Assembly (NCBI GenBank): GCA_018223035.1
Contig: JAAEZD010000016.1
Coordinates: 44,870 to 108,869, forward strand
Length of the DNA stretch: 64,000 nt
Origin: Heliomarina sp018223035
GTDB lineage: Bacteria; Pseudomonadota; Alphaproteobacteria; Rhodobacterales; Rhodobacteraceae
Direction of reading: 5' to 3'
Below, in pieces: positions 51,877-61,132 of the stretch. The notes below the pieces were generated by a model, which saw only the letters and a list, made by a program, of their open reading frames with translations, did no database searches and was not told the DNA's origin. Position 1 is the first letter of the stretch, and every line of letters begins with the position of its first letter. Position numbers and translations under genes: made by a program.

Positions 51877-52866
51877 TCAGGGTGACGCGACGAGATCGCG
51901 CATGGTTATTTCCTGTGCCAGTTCAGTGTCGGCAGGAGGCGAATAGGTGAGCCCTTCTGACGAGGCGAGCGACTGAAGCCATGCTTCATACGCCATGTCG
52001 TCCAGAATGTCGTTCAGACTTTTCAATAGTTCTTTGCGCTCTTCGAGCACGGCGATGCCGATATCCATGCCAAAAGGATGGCGCCATTCCGCAAGCTTTA
52101 GACGGGTGATCGCGTTGCTTTGCCTGTAGTTGTCAAAGGCTGCAACGTCGACGATAGCCAATTGCATGCCTTCGATTTCTGCCTGCCACAGGAAAGAGGC
52201 GCCGGGATTGAAATGCCGCGCCTGTTTCCGATCATGCGGGGGCAGGGACGCCATCGCTATGGCCCCCGACAGCGTCCCTTGCTGAAAGGCCAGAGGCCGG
52301 TCTTGAAGGTCGCTCAAGCCTTTCGGCTCTGTCGTGCCGTCGAGATAGACGAGCCCAATCATGGAGCGCATGTATCCGTGTGAAACGGCGAGCGGCCGGA
52401 CGTCGACGAATTCGGTCTGAACGTCTTTCAGAAAGCTCGTGGACTGGTCGATCTCTTGCGGCATGCCGACCCAGCGCGGCAAGCTCGCGCGATCATAGGC
52501 TGGGGCGCCGACCGCCCGCACATAGCGCGGATGGCCGGGGACGACATCGCAGAGAGGGAGTGACAACATGGCGTAGGTGTCGCGCAGCGGATCGCTTTGT
52601 TCCTCAAGCTCGCCTTCGAACCAGACCGGGGAAAACGAAAGCCCCATCCGGGAGGCGATTTCTTCCATAAGGTGATAGTCGAAACCGGACCCGCCAGCAT
52701 TTCGCTTGCCTGCGATGACGCCCGAGTTCCGCGGCAAGCACGCGGTGAGAAAACCGGGCTCCATTGTTTCGATCTCTGTCTCGGCCGGTGCGACCGAGGG
52801 CGTGGCGAGCGTGAACAAGAGGGTGGCGGCAAGGCCCGCGAATAGCCGCAGATTACGACTACCCAT
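51877..52866 (-). CDS. Quinoprotein-associated substrate-binding-like protein (MxaJ/XoxJ type)
   Basis: A 329-aa exported protein of the SBP_bac_3 fold with a signal peptide (cut near SVAPAETE). It has the periplasmic-binding-protein pattern GFDYHLMEEIASRMGL and a long two-lobed body but no ABC genes nearby. Proteins of this type (MxaJ, XoxJ) accompany PQQ methanol dehydrogenases and help their maturation. Its start overlaps the cytochrome stop by eight bases. The third gene of the dehydrogenase operon. Confidence 0.85.
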   Translation of the reverse strand: MGSRNLRLFAGLAATLLFTLATPSVAPAETEIETMEPGFLTACLPRNSGVIAGKRNAGGSGFDYHLMEEIASRMGLSFSPVWFEGELEEQSDPLRDTYAMLSLPLCDVVPGHPRYVRAVGAPAYDRASLPRWVGMPQEIDQSTSFLKDVQTEFVDVRPLAVSHGYMRSMIGLVYLDGTTEPKGLSDLQDRPLAFQQGTLSGAIAMASLPPHDRKQARHFNPGASFLWQAEIEGMQLAIVDVAAFDNYRQSNAITRLKLAEWRHPFGMDIGIAVLEERKELLKSLNDILDDMAYEAWLQSLASSEGLTYSPPADTELAQEITMRDLVASP

Positions 52867-53194
52867 TGTCCGGCCCTTCGGGCAGCGGCTCCTTTCCACC
52901 GCGTGTCACCACGTAGATCCACAATACGTCTAGTTCGTCGGGCAAGAGGATGTCACCCCATGCAGGCATATCGCCTTTCCCGTTTTGAACGCTGTTGTAG
53001 AATTCGTCTTTCCGGTCCTGCGGCCATTTCCGCAAATCGTAAGAGGATGTGCCGGGGTTTTTCATGTCGATCCCATGGCAATGGGAACAGAACTGCTTGT
53101 AGGTGCTCGCGCCCTTGGCGAGAGCGGCTTCATCTGCCTGTGCTGGCGCAGTCAGATGCGCCAGCAGGACCAGTCCAATTATCGGAATTCTCAT
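52859..53194 (-). CDS. Cytochrome c, electron acceptor of the PQQ dehydrogenase
   Basis: A 111-aa periplasmic c-type cytochrome with a signal peptide (cut near APAQAD) and a CSHCHG heme site near residue 36; the Met ligand is probably in GDMPAWGD. ATG 53194 is favoured; it begins four bases after the dehydrogenase stop. By position it should take electrons from the PQQ dehydrogenase, the role known for XoxG, MxaG and related cytochromes. Confidence 0.92.
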   Translation of the reverse strand: MRIPIIGLVLLAHLTAPAQADEAALAKGASTYKQFCSHCHGIDMKNPGTSSYDLRKWPQDRKDEFYNSVQNGKGDMPAWGDILLPDELDVLWIYVVTRGGKEPLPEGPDNG

Positions 53195-53198
53195 GTGT

Positions 53199-54854
53199 TC
53201 AGTTCGGCAGTGCAAAGGTCCAAAGGTTTCCGCCAGCGGGGTAGCCCGCAAGGCGCTCATCGCCCGAGAAGAGCGCATACACCGCGCCGCCCCCGTTCAC
53301 GATGGAGACATATTGCCTGCCATCCATCTGCCACGTCATCGGCTGGCCGATAACGCCGGAACCTGTGTTGAACGACCAGAGTTTTTCGCCGGTTTCCGAA
53401 TTGAAGACCTCGAATTCCCCTGTCTGCGCGCCGGTAAAGACCAATCCGCCGCCCGTTGCGAGCGTTCCGGCCAGTCGCGGGATCTCGCTGCCGTCTTCCC
53501 ATTTCACCTCACCGGTCAGCGGGTCAATGGCGCGCAGAAAGCCCCGGTTGCCTTCCGGCCATGACCAGCTGAATTCGGCTCCGAAATAGAAGACCCCGGC
53601 GCGGTACTGCGGTTCGACGGCCTTGTAGTTCATCCCGACGTTGATCGTGTTGACGAATACCGTTTGCTTTTGGGGATCATAGGAGATGGGGGACCAGTTC
53701 TTGCCGCCGAAAGCCGAAGGCCAGAATTCGACCTGATCGCCGGTGCGCGCGCCCTCCGCGACCTCGGTCTGATTGGGCTTGCCGGTTTCCAGATCAATGC
53801 TTTCGGCCCAGTCGACCCGATCAACGAACTTGTTGGCAGCCACCAGTTTGCCGGTTTCCCGGTTCAACACGTAGAAGAAACCGTTGCGGTTCGCCTGCAT
53901 CAGGACTTTCTGACCATCCAGATCGGCAAGTACCAGTTCGTTCGTTGCGTCATAGTCGAACGGATCGTTCGGAGTCGTCTGGTAGTGCCACTTTATTTCG
54001 CCCGTTTTCGGGTCGAGCGCCAGAATGGATGTCGTATAAAGATTGTCGCCCGGACGCAGGCCGGCGTTCCATGGGCCCGCATTGCCTGTGCCCCAGTAGA
54101 CCGTGTTCAGATCGGGATCGTAGGTGCCCGTCAGCCATGCGGGGCCTCCGCCGCGTTCCCAGGCATCTCCTTCCGGCCAGGTCTCGGACCCGGGTTCACC
54201 CGGGGCGGGGACGGTGTAGGTTCGCCAGAGTTGTTCGCCCGACTCCGGGTCATAGGCTTCGATATATCCTCGCACCCCGTATTCGCCGCCCGAAATGCCC
54301 ACGATGACCACGCCATCGGCAACAAGCGGCGCCACGGTGAATGAGTATCCTGTCTTGAAATCGATGGACTTTTTGCGCCAGATTTCCTCACCGGTTTCGG
54401 CATCAAGCGCGATCACATGCGCGTCGAGCGTGGTTCTGAACAGCTTGCCATCGAGCATCGCAACCCCTCGGTTGACGATACCGCAGCAAGCAACCCGCGG
54501 TGTTTCGGCAGGGTAATCCACGGAGGTTTTCCAGATCTGTTTGCCGGTCATCGCATCGATCGCCATCGTGGCCTTGTGCGTGGTCACATACATGACGCCG
54601 TTGCGGACCAGCGGGAAACTTTCCTGCCCCCGGCCATCGTCGAGGCTGTAGGCCCAGACCGGGGTCAGTTGCGATGCGGTTTCAGTATTGATCTGATCGA
54701 GCGGACTATATCGTTGCTGACCATACCCCATTCCGTATGTCAGGACGTCGCCGGTTGTCGATGTGTCATTGATGAGTTCTTCGGCGGTCTGGCCGTGAAC
54801 TGACGTCGCTCCGACTGCAAGTAACAGCGCCAGAGATATTGCCGCTTTCGTCAT
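53199..54854 (-). CDS. PQQ-dependent alcohol dehydrogenase with lanthanide-type active site
   Basis: A 551-aa periplasmic quinoprotein with a signal peptide (cut near VHGQT). Residues by my count: vicinal disulfide Cys123-Cys124 (ACCGIV), metal Glu191 (GGEYGVRG), Asn258 (GTGNAGPW), catalytic Asp300 and Asp302 (NDPFDYDAT). The Asp two residues after the catalytic Asp is the marker of lanthanide enzymes (XoxF, ExaF, PedH); calcium enzymes have Ala or Ser there. At 551 residues it is shorter than typical (about 600). GGAGGAG precedes the ATG. First gene of the operon; the alcohol substrate is unknown. Confidence 0.9.
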   Translation of the reverse strand: MTKAAISLALLLAVGATSVHGQTAEELINDTSTTGDVLTYGMGYGQQRYSPLDQINTETASQLTPVWAYSLDDGRGQESFPLVRNGVMYVTTHKATMAIDAMTGKQIWKTSVDYPAETPRVACCGIVNRGVAMLDGKLFRTTLDAHVIALDAETGEEIWRKKSIDFKTGYSFTVAPLVADGVVIVGISGGEYGVRGYIEAYDPESGEQLWRTYTVPAPGEPGSETWPEGDAWERGGGPAWLTGTYDPDLNTVYWGTGNAGPWNAGLRPGDNLYTTSILALDPKTGEIKWHYQTTPNDPFDYDATNELVLADLDGQKVLMQANRNGFFYVLNRETGKLVAANKFVDRVDWAESIDLETGKPNQTEVAEGARTGDQVEFWPSAFGGKNWSPISYDPQKQTVFVNTINVGMNYKAVEPQYRAGVFYFGAEFSWSWPEGNRGFLRAIDPLTGEVKWEDGSEIPRLAGTLATGGGLVFTGAQTGEFEVFNSETGEKLWSFNTGSGVIGQPMTWQMDGRQYVSIVNGGGAVYALFSGDERLAGYPAGGNLWTFALPN

Positions 54855-55404
54855 GTCGTTTCTCCTCCACTTTCAGTGCTCCCTAAGCGCATCACAGGGC
54901 AAGCCGCCCGTTTTGTCATTCATTTTGTTAAGCGAAATGGCTTAACTGCGGGGAGGAAGGAAGGCTAATTCTATGGCGAAAAGTTTTTTGTTTCAATTGC
55001 ATGGCGATGCTTTGCGGTCATGCGCCCTGCACACTTGCCGGCGCGAAAAGAAGGTTTATCACGGCCTCCGGCCATCACTTGATCGCATCATTCTCCGGGT
55101 GCGAATCTGTTTGTCGCATTCTGCTGGGGTTGCGTGGTGCGGGGTTGACGGACCGGTGTTCGTGTAATTCCCCCACGTCCTGCTATCATTGCTGAAGGAA
55201 TTTCCATCTCGTGCTTGTGGCGCCTTCCATTTCAGGAAAGCGGCGACAAATTAAGAGCACAAGTGCCCCGGGTTCGGCGCCAAAAGTGTGGATATGTCCC
55301 GTCAGCGTAAGCGAAGAAATTTAGTATGTTGACTGGCCAAGCTTGTCTCCGGCTTGGTCGGAGTCACCTGAGCGGTCAACGGAACCTACAGAGACCATTC
55401 CGCA
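54855..55404. other. 550-bp spacer upstream of the alcohol-dehydrogenase operon
   Basis: Apart from the dyad at 54927-54946 no gene or repeat is supported. Short open frames at 54973-55167 and 55001-55195 lack ribosome sites and family features. Confidence 0.5.
54927..54946. promoter_or_regulatory. Perfect dyad upstream of the PQQ alcohol dehydrogenase
   Basis: GTTAAGC-N6-GCTTAAC, seven-base arms, about 73 bases upstream of the dehydrogenase ATG. This is a good position and shape for an operator of a dimeric regulator. Confidence 0.5.
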
Positions 55405-56058
55405 TCAGACATTTTGTAATTCAGCAGCAATCTCCGGGCCGGTGCCTGACCGGTTCTGGATCATTTCGAGCGCTTTGCGCACTTGCTTTCGTGACCGGCG
55501 AGACCGCAACTGCTTTGCTTCGAGGGACCGTGGGCGCACGGATACACTGTTGTCCTCGGGAACGAGATCAAACTCCCTTACGGCGGCCACGATATGAGCC
55601 GCCTGATTGGTCGCGGCGACAGCGATCAGTTTGACTGTCCTCCGGGACATATCATCGAGCCGAATATCGCTATCGGCCCGTTTTGCAATGTCTTTGAAGC
55701 TTCCTATGTCCACGTAGCCGCCACTTGGCAGCGGCCCTTGTCCTGTCATCTCGGTCGCTCGCTCCAGCTCTTCGCGTCGAAGTTCCCGCCGGTCGACCAC
55801 GCTGGAAACGTCTGCGCCCTCGTCGGTCTCAATGCAGGCAAGCACATCGAGGAGATAGGCAGGCTGCGCGCCCATGTTCGAAACCAGACATCTGGCGTCA
55901 ATATCCTCGCCGCCTCCGCGGTTGATCAGTACGCTGGATCTGCGCTGTTCGCGAAAACCGCGCAGGAGAACGTGGAGATAGACAAGCCAAACCAGCGTCG
56001 TGGTCAGGCTGGCCCCGATCTGCATCAGTTCAGAGTTCTGGCGGATAAATTCGAGCAT
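55405..56058 (-). CDS. Membrane-anchored protein of unknown function
   Basis: A 217-aa protein with one N-terminal membrane segment (about residues 15-35, ASLTTTLVWLVYLHVLL) and a cytoplasmic domain rich in charged residues, with an Arg-rich segment near the C terminus (RSRRSRKQVRK). No catalytic motif is visible. The ATG at 56058 directly precedes the helix. Its GC and codon bias are weaker than for the neighbours to the left. Confidence 0.68.
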   Translation of the reverse strand: MLEFIRQNSELMQIGASLTTTLVWLVYLHVLLRGFREQRRSSVLINRGGGEDIDARCLVSNMGAQPAYLLDVLACIETDEGADVSSVVDRRELRREELERATEMTGQGPLPSGGYVDIGSFKDIAKRADSDIRLDDMSRRTVKLIAVAATNQAAHIVAAVREFDLVPEDNSVSVRPRSLEAKQLRSRRSRKQVRKALEMIQNRSGTGPEIAAELQNV

Positions 56059-56661
56059 CGTTTAGTATCCTCACACCCGGACTTTTCAGCGGCACTATAG
56101 CCTTGGACGCATCCGGACTTTTCTGATTTGATTTCGGCAGCAGCTTTCACCACTTGGCGGTAGCGTTCGTGTAAAGTTCAGTCGACCGCCAGAGGTAGCA
56201 ATCCATTCGCGGAGGAGGGCGGTTCCGTCGCCCTGTGGGCGAAACACCCAGATATCGGTGCCAGTTTCATTGCAGAGGGTGCGGAGAGCTTTACCTCATT
56301 TCCCCGGCTTGAGAGCGCCGCAGGCAAGGCATGAGCCACTATCCTCAAGATGAATGGCATGATAATGGGATGTCGGATAAGGGCGGTCATGGCGATATAT
56401 CTCTGATCCCTGCGAACTCGGTCGATCCGAGCTGTAAATTTGTGATCCCGGCATGATTGTGCAGCCGGACCGTCTGGGAAACCAATTCGAAAAGCCCTGG
56501 TTCCAGAATAACAAAACTTAACGCGAAATTCGTTTTGGGCTTTCGGCCTGACATGTTGGGCCGTGCTATAGAGCGAGTTTTTTTGTTTTGCATCGGACAG
56601 GAGTCCGATATCGCCCCACGCGATAGGCCGTCAGGGATAAGTCCGCGAGCAAATTGTCGGA
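56059..56661. other. 603-bp spacer without supported gene
   Basis: Only short overlapping open frames exist on both strands, none with ribosome-site or codon support. Base composition is lower in G+C than the window average. It may hold decayed sequence or regulatory RNA, but I see no specific structure. Confidence 0.5.
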
Positions 56662-57606
56662 TCAGTGACTATCCAGCGGTAAGAGCATTTCGATGGTGAG
56701 CCAACCGTCTTTGAACCGACGTTCCTTCTCGGCCCGCAGTTGCATGGACGAAGCCTTGATCAGGTGCGATCCGAACCCTATTGCCGCGTGAGCGTCATAG
56801 TCTGGCGCCCACTCCCGCCATGTGATGCTCAGGTCTTTTCCGGTTGAAGTCCATTCAACTTCTATCGTTCCGTGCGCCGTCTTTAAGGCGCCGTATTTCG
56901 TGGAATTAGTCATCCACTCATGAATGATCAGGACCAACGAGGTAATTGCCCTTGCCGGGATCAACACTTCTTCGCCAGACATCACGATCGTCTGCTTGCT
57001 GCGCGTTGGCGCTAGAATGCGGTCAAGCAGAGCGCCGAAAGAAATAGGCTGCGACACGTCAGTTCTCAGCATCAGGGAGTGAGCGCGATCCAGCGCTGCC
57101 ACACGGTCCCGGAGGTTTTCGACCAGTTGATCCTTGTCCGATGTTTCTCGGGACGCGCTTGAAATCATGGCCCCTACAAGGGCGAAAAGGTTCTTGATGC
57201 GATGATTGATCTCGGACAGGTAAAGTTCTCGCTCGGCGAGTAGTTTTTGCTCGGAGGTCACATCGAAGCTGACACCGATGACCTTGTCGACGCCCGGGCC
57301 TTTTTGCAATTTTGCAACGCCTCGCAGCCATCGTTCCCGACCTGAGGGAAGATCGAGCCGAAAGGTCTCGTCATATTCATCGCCGTCATCGCTTAATGCA
57401 GCGAGGGCGTTGAAAGTTCGCTCCCTGTCCTCCTGCGCGACGCGCTCGATGATGGCCGTCTGTGAAGCTGCGTCACACGCCGACAGTTCGAACAATTCGC
57501 GGCAGGCGCTGTCAAGAACAAGTACGCCGGTATCAACCGAAAATTCCCAGCGCCCTATTCCGGCAAAACTGAATGAGTTTTCCAGCGCATCATCGTTTGG
57601 CGGCAT
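56662..57606 (-). CDS. PAS-containing HWE/HisKA_2-family histidine kinase
   Basis: A 314-aa soluble kinase. A PAS domain (about 10-120) ends in VIGVSFDVTSEQKLLAERE; the phospho-acceptor His is in LSEINHRIKNLFALV near residue 134; the ATPase domain has IIHEWMTNSTKYGALK and FGSHLI. These are marks of the HWE family, common in alphaproteobacteria. ATG 57606 is preferred (GAGGA ahead); a GTG at 57681 would add 25 residues. No response regulator is beside it, so it may act in a stress-response phosphorelay elsewhere. Confidence 0.88.
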   Translation of the reverse strand: MPPNDDALENSFSFAGIGRWEFSVDTGVLVLDSACRELFELSACDAASQTAIIERVAQEDRERTFNALAALSDDGDEYDETFRLDLPSGRERWLRGVAKLQKGPGVDKVIGVSFDVTSEQKLLAERELYLSEINHRIKNLFALVGAMISSASRETSDKDQLVENLRDRVAALDRAHSLMLRTDVSQPISFGALLDRILAPTRSKQTIVMSGEEVLIPARAITSLVLIIHEWMTNSTKYGALKTAHGTIEVEWTSTGKDLSITWREWAPDYDAHAAIGFGSHLIKASSMQLRAEKERRFKDGWLTIEMLLPLDSH

Positions 57607-57762
57607 CGGCTTGGTATCCTCGGCACCAAAAGTGGGCACTGTAGGTGGTCGAAAGGATGCCAGCCCAATAACGCCTGACACGGTACCAGTGTTAACTTTG
57701 AAGCCCTAGAGTCAACCATTCAGGTCAATCGGAGCGTTTCGTGTCAATAGAGGTTTGACGTA

Positions 57763-58221
57763 TCATTTGCCCGAGCGAGCGATGATATGAGCCAACGATA
57801 CCAACACGATCCAGATCAGAAGCAATAGTGGCCACCCGATCAGAGCCAGAGGAAGGACGAGCGCACCGGCAAAAATTGCGATGATTGCGCCGGTTCTGGG
57901 ACCGTCGGCGATCAGGTCAGGCACAAGCCCTACGGCGCTGCCGACAATACCCGCGATCGTCGCCACCAAGAAGCCGCCCAACCACGCGAGCGCCCATCCT
58001 TTGAGGCCTGATTTGCCAAACATGCCATAGAGCAGATAACCCACAAGGGCACCGGCCAGACCCATAGCAACGGCGTAGCGTGCGACAAGAGCCAAGGGCA
58101 ATTGATGCCAGTCTGCATCCTGGAATGCTCTGACATCTTCGAAGACCAGCACCATGAACAGAGCCATGCTGGCCAAGGCCAAGATGCCGACAACTGAGGT
58201 TTTGCGAAGGCTGGGCGTCAT
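57763..58221 (-). CDS. Four-helix membrane protein of unknown function
   Basis: A 152-aa protein with four hydrophobic segments. Glycine motifs such as GLAGALVGYLLYGMFG and AWLGGFLVATIAGIVG suggest tightly packed helices. ATG 58221 starts the protein close to the first helix. No family is recognised. It is followed on the same strand, 156 bases later, by the HWE kinase gene, with no clear link. Confidence 0.7.
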   Translation of the reverse strand: MTPSLRKTSVVGILALASMALFMVLVFEDVRAFQDADWHQLPLALVARYAVAMGLAGALVGYLLYGMFGKSGLKGWALAWLGGFLVATIAGIVGSAVGLVPDLIADGPRTGAIIAIFAGALVLPLALIGWPLLLLIWIVLVSLAHIIARSGK

Positions 58222-58573
58222 GTCTAAAACTTGATGCTTATTATCTAGATTGGCACTGTTCCAAATATCGCCATATCGCACAAGCTATGGTTGCTTATTG
58301 TGTGATGATCGCAACCTGAGGCGGCGAGGACGCAATCCTTTTTTCCTCGTACGCATGACGTAGGTTCGCAAACCGCTGTTGATGAAGTCATGTAACCTGC
58401 AGGGTATCGTGAACGCCTGTCGCCCTTGAATCATTGCGTTCTTAATGTCTCCGACGAACGTGAATGCTGGACAGGTGCAATTTATCCACGTCGGTGATAC
58501 TTTCTGTCTAAACCTGATTGGCGGGGATATTGATGGAAGTTCTCGCGCGGATTTGCTGCAGGAAAGAGGTTTT
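58222..58573. other. 352-bp divergent spacer
   Basis: Between divergent membrane-protein and cyclase-hydrolase genes. The open frame of the cyclase gene extends back to ATG 58445, but that part is not family-like and has no ribosome site. No clear promoter or repeat could be assigned. Confidence 0.45.
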
Positions 58574-59953
58574 ATGAACGGACGCAGGTTTGCCGCGATC
58601 CTTTCTATTGATGTCGTTGGTTACAGCCGCATGATGCAGCTTGATGCCAGCGGACTGCTTAAATCTCTGAACAAGATATTTCGCGACATTTTGAAGCCAA
58701 CCGTTGCCGAGGGGGGTGGGCGTATCGTCAAACTGTTGGGCGATGGCGCCCTTGTCGAATTTCCTGCCACGCTGAGCGCTCTTTCGACGGCGGTCGGGAT
58801 TCAGCAGAAAATGAGTGCTTACCCCTGGCCCCGAGAGGCGATCCAACTGAGAGTCGGGGTCCACGCGGGCGATGTTCTGGTTGAAGGAAATGACCTTTTT
58901 GGCGATCCGGTGAACATCGCGGCACGGCTTCAGGCGGCGGCGGCACCCGGAGGAATCCTCATATCTGGAATGGTTCGCGATCTTTGCGGCAGCCAGCCTT
59001 ACGAACTCAAATCCCAAGGCGTACATCGCTTCAAGAACATCAGCCACCCTGTTGAAACGCTCTCCGTGGTGCTTGAACCTGAGAAGGATACCGGGATGGG
59101 TAACGTCCCGGTGCGGGGTGATCTCCGTTTCTGCAAAACTTCAGACGGGGTGACGTTAGCCTGGGAATGTTCCGGGGAGGGCGAGACAATCGTCAAGGCC
59201 CCGAACTGGATCGGTCATTTGGATCTGGATTGGCGAAGCCCGGGCATTGCCCCGATGATCCGTTCGGTCAGCCGGTTGGGACGCCTGGTCAGGTTCGATG
59301 CGCGCGGGAATGGTCTTTCGGATTGGGACGTCGATCAAATCTCTTTCGACCGTTTCGTGGATGACCTCGAATGCGTCTTTGATGCGGCGGGCGTTGAGAG
59401 AGCGCCGATTCTGGCAATATCTCAAGGCGGCGCTGTGGCTGCGGCCTTTTCGGCCCGGGCGCCCGAGCGTGTATCGGCAATTGTGATGCTAGGAAGCTTT
59501 CCTCTTGGTCGGGCGCAACGGAACAATCCGCAGGACCAGGCGCGCGCGGAAGCGCTGAAGTCGATGATGCGTGCGGGATGGGATGACGAATATCCTTCTC
59601 TTCGGGATCATCTGGCGCAAATAATCCTCCCGGGTGCCAGCATTGAAGACAGAGATCTCTATGCTGCGGACATGCGCCAGATGATCTCTCCGGAAAACGC
59701 CGGGCGGTATCGAGAAGTCATCGACAACATCGACGTTATGTATCTTTTGAAAGAGGTCACGGTGCCTTGCCTTGTGCTTCACTCACGCGGTGACCGGATG
59801 CAGCCGTTCGATCAAGGGCGCAAATTTGCGGCGGGGCTGCCGAGCTCAAAATTCGTTGCTCTGGACAGCGACAATCATATCTTGCCCGAGTATGACACGG
59901 CATGGCCGCAAGCCGAACGAGAGATCAGTAGTTTTCTAAAGGCACATGTCTAA
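58574..59953 (+). CDS. Class III nucleotide cyclase fused to an alpha/beta hydrolase
   Basis: A 459-aa two-domain protein. The N-terminal cyclase domain (about 5-170) has the metal Asp in ILSIDVVGYSRMM, Lys and Asp in RIVKLLGDGALVEF and the Asn/Arg in GDPVNIAARLQ, so the active residues are present. The C-terminal alpha/beta hydrolase (about 195-459) has the nucleophile Ser in LAISQGGAVA, an Asp in LHSRGDRMQPF and the His in DSDNHILPE. AGGAAAGAGG precedes ATG 58574. The hydrolase may make or sense a small ester that controls the cyclase; this is inference. Confidence 0.9.
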   Translation: MNGRRFAAILSIDVVGYSRMMQLDASGLLKSLNKIFRDILKPTVAEGGGRIVKLLGDGALVEFPATLSALSTAVGIQQKMSAYPWPREAIQLRVGVHAGDVLVEGNDLFGDPVNIAARLQAAAAPGGILISGMVRDLCGSQPYELKSQGVHRFKNISHPVETLSVVLEPEKDTGMGNVPVRGDLRFCKTSDGVTLAWECSGEGETIVKAPNWIGHLDLDWRSPGIAPMIRSVSRLGRLVRFDARGNGLSDWDVDQISFDRFVDDLECVFDAAGVERAPILAISQGGAVAAAFSARAPERVSAIVMLGSFPLGRAQRNNPQDQARAEALKSMMRAGWDDEYPSLRDHLAQIILPGASIEDRDLYAADMRQMISPENAGRYREVIDNIDVMYLLKEVTVPCLVLHSRGDRMQPFDQGRKFAAGLPSSKFVALDSDNHILPEYDTAWPQAEREISSFLKAHV

Positions 59954-59986
59954 TCGCGAAAGCATTGGGTTCCGCGTTGGCGCACG

Positions 59987-60012
59987 GAAGGCCGGACGTT
60001 TGCCCGGCCTTC
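59987..60012. terminator. Candidate bidirectional terminator between convergent genes
   Basis: GAAGGCCGG (59987-59995) and CCGGCCTTC (60004-60012) form a perfect 9-bp stem with an eight-base loop. It lies between the cyclase-hydrolase stop and the methyltransferase stop. No long T-run on either side. Confidence 0.6.
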
Positions 60013-60036
60013 GTTACCCACAATCGCCTTTGCTGG

Positions 60037-61005
60037 TCAGGCGGCGGCCTCTTTGTGACTGTCATGGGTCGTTGAGCCGATTATATGATGCGCCGCACAT
60101 CCGATATGACGCTTGTCAGTGCCGCAGCATCCGCCGATGACCCGAAGCTGGGGGAGCGTTTGGTACAGAGCGCCGTAGAGTTCGCCGAACTCCTCGGGAT
60201 TGCCCGCGTCCAGTTCCTCGGCCTCGTCGAGTTCTGCATGGCTCATACGGCTCGCATTGGCGCGAATCCCGCCAATGCGCGATGTCCAGTCGCCTGCCAG
60301 AACCGACGCAAAATGATCGGGATGGGCGCAGTTGATCATGTAAAAGACCGGGGCACCGCCAGTTGCGGCATCGGTCTCGGCAATAGCCTCTTCGACGGAC
60401 TGGCCGGTGGGCAAGCGGCCATCGGTTTCGGTGGTGAAACTGACCACGACAGGCAGACCGTGTGCGCGGGCGGCACGGACGATCCCGATCGCCTCGCCCG
60501 GATGGGTCATGGTCACCGCCGAGATCATCTCGACACCTTCCTCCGCCATCCAGCGCACTTGGTGAGCGTGCAGTTTTTCGGCGGCCTCCGCCGTGTAGAG
60601 ACGATCGGGCGCATAGCCGTCACCCGCCGGACCAACCGCACCGTTAAGCACCGTCGGCACATCGCTGTGCCTTTCACGGGCGTTGCGTGCCGCAATCACC
60701 GCCTCTCGTGTTGCCGCTTCGAGCTCGGCGAGCGGTCGACCGACAACATCCGACCAGAAAGCCCCCGATCTCCAGGTTGCTGTATCAAGGACAAAGCCGG
60801 TTCCCGAGCGGCGGGCAACCTCGATGTAGCGATCGTAGTATTGCGCGAGGATGGCGCGTCCCTCGTCGGTGTCGAAGGCATGGAAAGAGGCAAAATGGGG
60901 CAGGTCGAGCCCATCAGAAAAGATCAGATCGGTCTCAAGCCCGCCATCGGCGACCCATGTCTTGTCTGAGGCGAGGAAGGCTTCGAAATTCGTTGAATGT
61001 GTCAT
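60037..61005 (-). CDS. Homocysteine S-methyltransferase-family protein
   Basis: A 322-aa zinc-dependent TIM-barrel enzyme. Zinc ligands are the Cys of INCAHP and the Cys pair of GGCCGTD; the N-terminal ADGGLETDLIF is the family's ADGGMGT-like start. It moves a methyl group to homocysteine or another thiol from a donor such as S-methylmethionine or betaine. ATG 61005 is the clear start. It is divergent from the TetR gene at 61188, which probably regulates it. Confidence 0.9.
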   Translation of the reverse strand: MTHSTNFEAFLASDKTWVADGGLETDLIFSDGLDLPHFASFHAFDTDEGRAILAQYYDRYIEVARRSGTGFVLDTATWRSGAFWSDVVGRPLAELEAATREAVIAARNARERHSDVPTVLNGAVGPAGDGYAPDRLYTAEAAEKLHAHQVRWMAEEGVEMISAVTMTHPGEAIGIVRAARAHGLPVVVSFTTETDGRLPTGQSVEEAIAETDAATGGAPVFYMINCAHPDHFASVLAGDWTSRIGGIRANASRMSHAELDEAEELDAGNPEEFGELYGALYQTLPQLRVIGGCCGTDKRHIGCAAHHIIGSTTHDSHKEAAA

Positions 61006-61132
61006 CGCTGTTCTCCTTGTTTTTCAATGCCTTCGTTTTGGCTGCACAGGTCTTTTTTGAACAGCGAACGCGTGGTACAGTTTCGCCTCATAAAGAATAT
61101 GCTTTTTCTATCAATGCTTTGCCCTGAAGTAC

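Noticed and set aside
54973..55195. Two short plus-strand frames in the spacer before the dehydrogenase operon
   Set aside because: No ribosome site, many Cys/His/Arg, no hydrophobic or domain pattern.
56178..56699. Several overlapping short frames in the 603-bp spacer
   Set aside because: They overlap one another on both strands and none shows coding bias.
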